Below, piece by piece: positions 53,023-53,075 of a stretch of DNA of 53,075 nt. The notes under the pieces were generated by a model that worked only from the letters and a program-made list of their open reading frames with translations, had not been told where the DNA came from and did not search any database. Origin of the DNA: Lachnospiraceae bacterium (lineage in GTDB: Bacteria > Bacillota > Clostridia > Lachnospirales > Lachnospiraceae); NCBI GenBank assembly GCA_022766905.1, contig JALEPU010000079.1, positions 1 to 53,075 of the forward strand. Direction: 5' to 3'. How positions within the stretch are numbered: the first letter of the stretch is position 1; the number at the start of each line of letters is the position of its first letter. The position numbers and the translations under genes were made by a program.

Positions 53023-53075
53023 CTATCCAACTGTAATCTTTTCCTTTGGTAGTTTAGACAGGTTCTTCTGCGTTC
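53023..53075 (-). CDS. TrkH/KtrB potassium channel, C-terminal end (partial)
   Basis: Only the last 17 codons are inside the window: TQKNLSKLPKEKITVG and stop TAG at 53023-53025. The basic P-x-E-K-I-x-V-G ending is typical of KtrB/TrkH. It continues past the window edge. The call rests mainly on the trkA gene that follows 15 bases later. Confidence 0.6.
   Translation of the reverse strand, partial: TQKNLSKLPKEKITVG

Noticed and set aside
1-53075. tRNA genes, CRISPR arrays, insertion sequences, prophage
   Set aside because: None recognised by eye: no cloverleaf-like sequence in the gaps, no regularly spaced repeats, no transposase, capsid or terminase genes.

Overview
The window is AT-rich Firmicutes chromosome, most likely from an anaerobic, spore-forming clostridium of the Lachnospiraceae type. 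The basis is the gene content: formate-tetrahydrofolate ligase, the [FeFe]-hydrogenase maturase HydE, a selenium-dependent molybdenum hydroxylase accessory operon, SpoIIM-, TepA- and FtsK/SpoIIIE-type proteins, and gene pairs shared with Bacillus (nudF-spoIIM-xerD, recA-recX, tepA-ftsK). I see no tRNA, rRNA, insertion sequence, prophage or CRISPR array. Most genes lie on the minus strand in short operons separated by clear hairpin terminators.

Layout. 1-2.8 kb: the 3' end of a degenerate McrB-type AAA gene, then a V4R sensor gene paired with a diguanylate cyclase gene. 2.8-6.5 kb: a riboflavin operon (ribD-ribE-ribBA-ribH) behind an FMN riboswitch and terminators; its ribBA has lost almost the whole DHBP synthase domain. 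6.6-12.3 kb: a selenium/molybdenum operon (moaC-selD-yedF-cysteine desulfurase-yqeB-DUF3343), divergent from a ModE-like/YqeC fusion gene, with palindromes in the shared promoter region. 12.3-14.9 kb: xpt, a MocA-like nucleotidyltransferase gene, and the DAHP synthase gene. 15-25.7 kb: a catalytically dead XerD-like protein in the normal xerD neighbourhood, a spoIIM-like gene, nudF, rny, recX-recA, cinA-pgsA-rimO and fhs. 25.8-34.8 kb: ftsK, tepA, a pair derived from type I restriction-modification subunits without methyltransferase motifs, dtd-metY, an M18 aminopeptidase gene and a DUF378 gene. 34.9-42.5 kb: an EAL phosphodiesterase gene, an uncharacterised esterase-esterase-ATP-grasp cluster, a D-2-hydroxyacid dehydrogenase gene, an HD-domain gene and a DnaJ-like gene. 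42.6-49.4 kb: a 5'-truncated Na/Pi cotransporter gene, a C39-like protease gene coupled to hydE, an aminotransferase gene, a 3' remnant of an antiporter gene, citrate synthase behind an attenuator-like leader, and an EamA transporter gene. 49.4-53 kb: a potassium module (trkH end, trkA, a sensor kinase split by a frameshift at an A10 tract, and a KdpE-type regulator).

The most unusual features are the kinase frameshift at the A10 tract, three deletion-like lesions (ribBA, the Na/Pi transporter, the antiporter next to gltA), the esterase/ATP-grasp cluster, and several proteins that keep a mobile or defence-enzyme fold but have lost catalytic residues (McrB-like, HsdM-like, XerD-like). Coordinates and motifs were read by eye. 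Family assignments rest on recognised motifs and gene order, not on database searches.
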